The translations under genes were made by a program, and so were the position numbers. A DNA stretch of 64,000 nucleotides from Pararhizobium qamdonense (GTDB taxonomy: Bacteria > Pseudomonadota > Alphaproteobacteria > Rhizobiales > Rhizobiaceae), in the NCBI RefSeq assembly GCF_029277445.1, contig NZ_CP119568.1:198501-262500 (forward strand), read 5' to 3'. The notes beneath the pieces are model-generated. The model made no database searches. It had not been told where the DNA came from and saw only the letters and a list, made by a program, of their open reading frames with translations. Shown here in pieces: positions 63,181-64,000 of the stretch; positions within the stretch are counted from its first letter, which is position 1; the number at the start of each line of letters is the position of its first letter.

Positions 63181-64000
63181 TTACCGGTGCGGTGCCAGAT
63201 CGGCCTCGGCAAGGTCTAAAGCCTTCAGCAGGCGGTCCAGGGCAAGATCGATCGTGGCGCGGGTCCAGACCAGCGGCGGCGACATGATCAGCGTATCGCC
63301 CGTGGCGCGGATCATCAGACCGTTCTGGACGGCGTGATCGCGTACTTTAATTGCGGCTGATCCATCTGGTTTGAACCGTGTCCGCTCTTGCTTGTCGCGG
63401 ACGATCTCGACGGCACCCATCAGCCCGACCGACCGCGTCTGCCCGACCAGCGGATGATTGTTGAGCCGTCTGGCGAGTTCCTGGGCGAGATAGGGCCCGG
63501 TATCCTCTCTGACGCGATCGACCAGGCCTTCGTTGCCGATGATCTCCAGGTTCTTCAGGGCGACGGCGCAGCAGACGGGGTGGCCGGAATAGGTATAGCC
63601 GTGATTGAACTCGCCGCCCTTTTCGACCAGGGTCGCGGCGATCCGGTCACCGACCAGAAGTGCGGAAAGCGGCTGGTAGCCTGAAGTCAGCGCCTTTGCC
63701 GTGGTAATCGTGTCCGCCTCGATGCCGAATGTGGTGGCGGCGAACCATTCGCCGGTGCGGCCATAGCCGGTAATGACTTCATCGAGCATCAACAGGATAT
63801 CGTATTTGCGGCAGATACGCTGGACTTCCGGCCAGTAGCTTGCGGGCGGAATGCGCACGCCCCCGGCCCCCATGACCGGTTCGCCGATAAAGGCTGCCAC
63901 CCTGCCGGCGCCTGCCGCAAGGATCGCTTCTTCAATGGCGCGTGCTGCGCGCAGGCCAAACTCATCATCGCTTTCGCCCGGCAGGGCCAGTTCATAGGCA
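63181..64000 (-). CDS. Class III aminotransferase, polyamine:pyruvate type, 5' end missing
   Basis: The C-terminal 272 residues of a class III aminotransferase; the frame stays open to the window edge, so the apparent GTG start at 63900 is internal. Visible are AAFIGEPVMGAGGVRIPPASYW, the PLP-contacting Asp in LLMLDEVITGYGRTGEWFA, and the Schiff-base lysine in TTAKALTSGYQPLSALLV. This pattern matches putrescine/spermidine:pyruvate aminotransferases such as SpuC. It is convergent with the RuBisCO-like operon. Exact amine donor unknown. Confidence 0.85.
   Translation of the reverse strand, partial: AYELALPGESDDEFGLRAARAIEEAILAAGAGRVAAFIGEPVMGAGGVRIPPASYWPEVQRICRKYDILLMLDEVITGYGRTGEWFAATTFGIEADTITTAKALTSGYQPLSALLVGDRIAATLVEKGGEFNHGYTYSGHPVCCAVALKNLEIIGNEGLVDRVREDTGPYLAQELARRLNNHPLVGQTRSVGLMGAVEIVRDKQERTRFKPDGSAAIKVRDHAVQNGLMIRATGDTLIMSPPLVWTRATIDLALDRLLKALDLAEADLAPHR

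Noticed and set aside
61458..63212. 584-residue minus-strand frame antisense to the transketolase C subunit and RuBisCO-like gene
   Set aside because: Spans two well-supported plus-strand genes and their junction; no domain visible.
63181..63900. Aminotransferase as a complete 239-residue gene starting at GTG 63900
   Set aside because: The reading frame continues with matching sequence to position 64000, so this GTG is an internal Val codon.

Overview
The window is about 60% GC, densely packed and mostly operonic. It looks like a chromosome segment of an alphaproteobacterium of the order Rhizobiales, probably Rhizobiaceae. Supporting markers are a Fur-family regulator beside sitABCD (the Mur/Sit pairing of rhizobia), the split pca layout (pobR/pobA, pcaIJF with divergent pcaR, no pcaDCHGB here), an rpsU with a long basic tail, and many import and catabolism islands with their own regulators. 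I found no rRNA, tRNA, CRISPR, insertion sequence or prophage.

Layout. 1-2557 (-): GntR regulator, PLP trans-sulfuration-type enzyme and a truncated solute-binding protein. 2782-9394: LysR regulator divergent from a five-gene operon encoding a dimethylformamidase-like amidohydrolase, class III aminotransferase, BKACE enzyme, GNAT acetyltransferase and acetylpolyamine-deacetylase-like enzyme. 9545-13681: mur and sitABCD (manganese). 13715-14791: D-threonine-aldolase-like enzyme. 14929-20901: 4-hydroxybenzoate and beta-ketoadipate genes pobR/pobA and pcaIJF/pcaR. 21073-27381: LysR, aldehyde dehydrogenase, enolase-superfamily dehydratase, GMC oxidoreductase and a 3-hydroxyisobutyrate-dehydrogenase-like enzyme. 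27414-31102 (-): Gtr-like glycosylation genes with a methyltransferase. 31200-41805 (-): MalT-like LuxR regulator, then hyuB-hyuA and a polyamine-type ABC importer as one operon. 42261-45244: rpsU, an XRE regulator and three orphan genes, two of them diverged paralogs. 45403-49887: thioesterase, LysR and a polar amino-acid ABC importer. 50199-63116: SorC-family regulator, aldolase/dehydrogenase fusion, a remnant vapBC module, a ribose-type ABC importer, and mtnK, mtnA, a two-subunit transketolase and a RuBisCO-like protein. 63181-64000: 3' part of a polyamine-type aminotransferase.

The strongest candidate for an undescribed system is 50199-63116. It pairs a nucleoside- or thioribose-type salvage route (importer, MtnK, MtnA) with two possible outlets: a class II aldolase fused to a short-chain dehydrogenase, and a RuBisCO-like protein next to a split transketolase. 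A perfect 10+7+10 inverted repeat lies between the divergent importer and mtnK operons, and its half-site recurs in front of the SorC gene, so a single regulon is plausible. Secondary candidates are the amidohydrolase/aminotransferase/BKACE/deacetylase operon at 3889-9394 and the orphan paralog pair at 43342-44876. Functional statements rest on motifs recognised by eye and on gene context; no database search was run.
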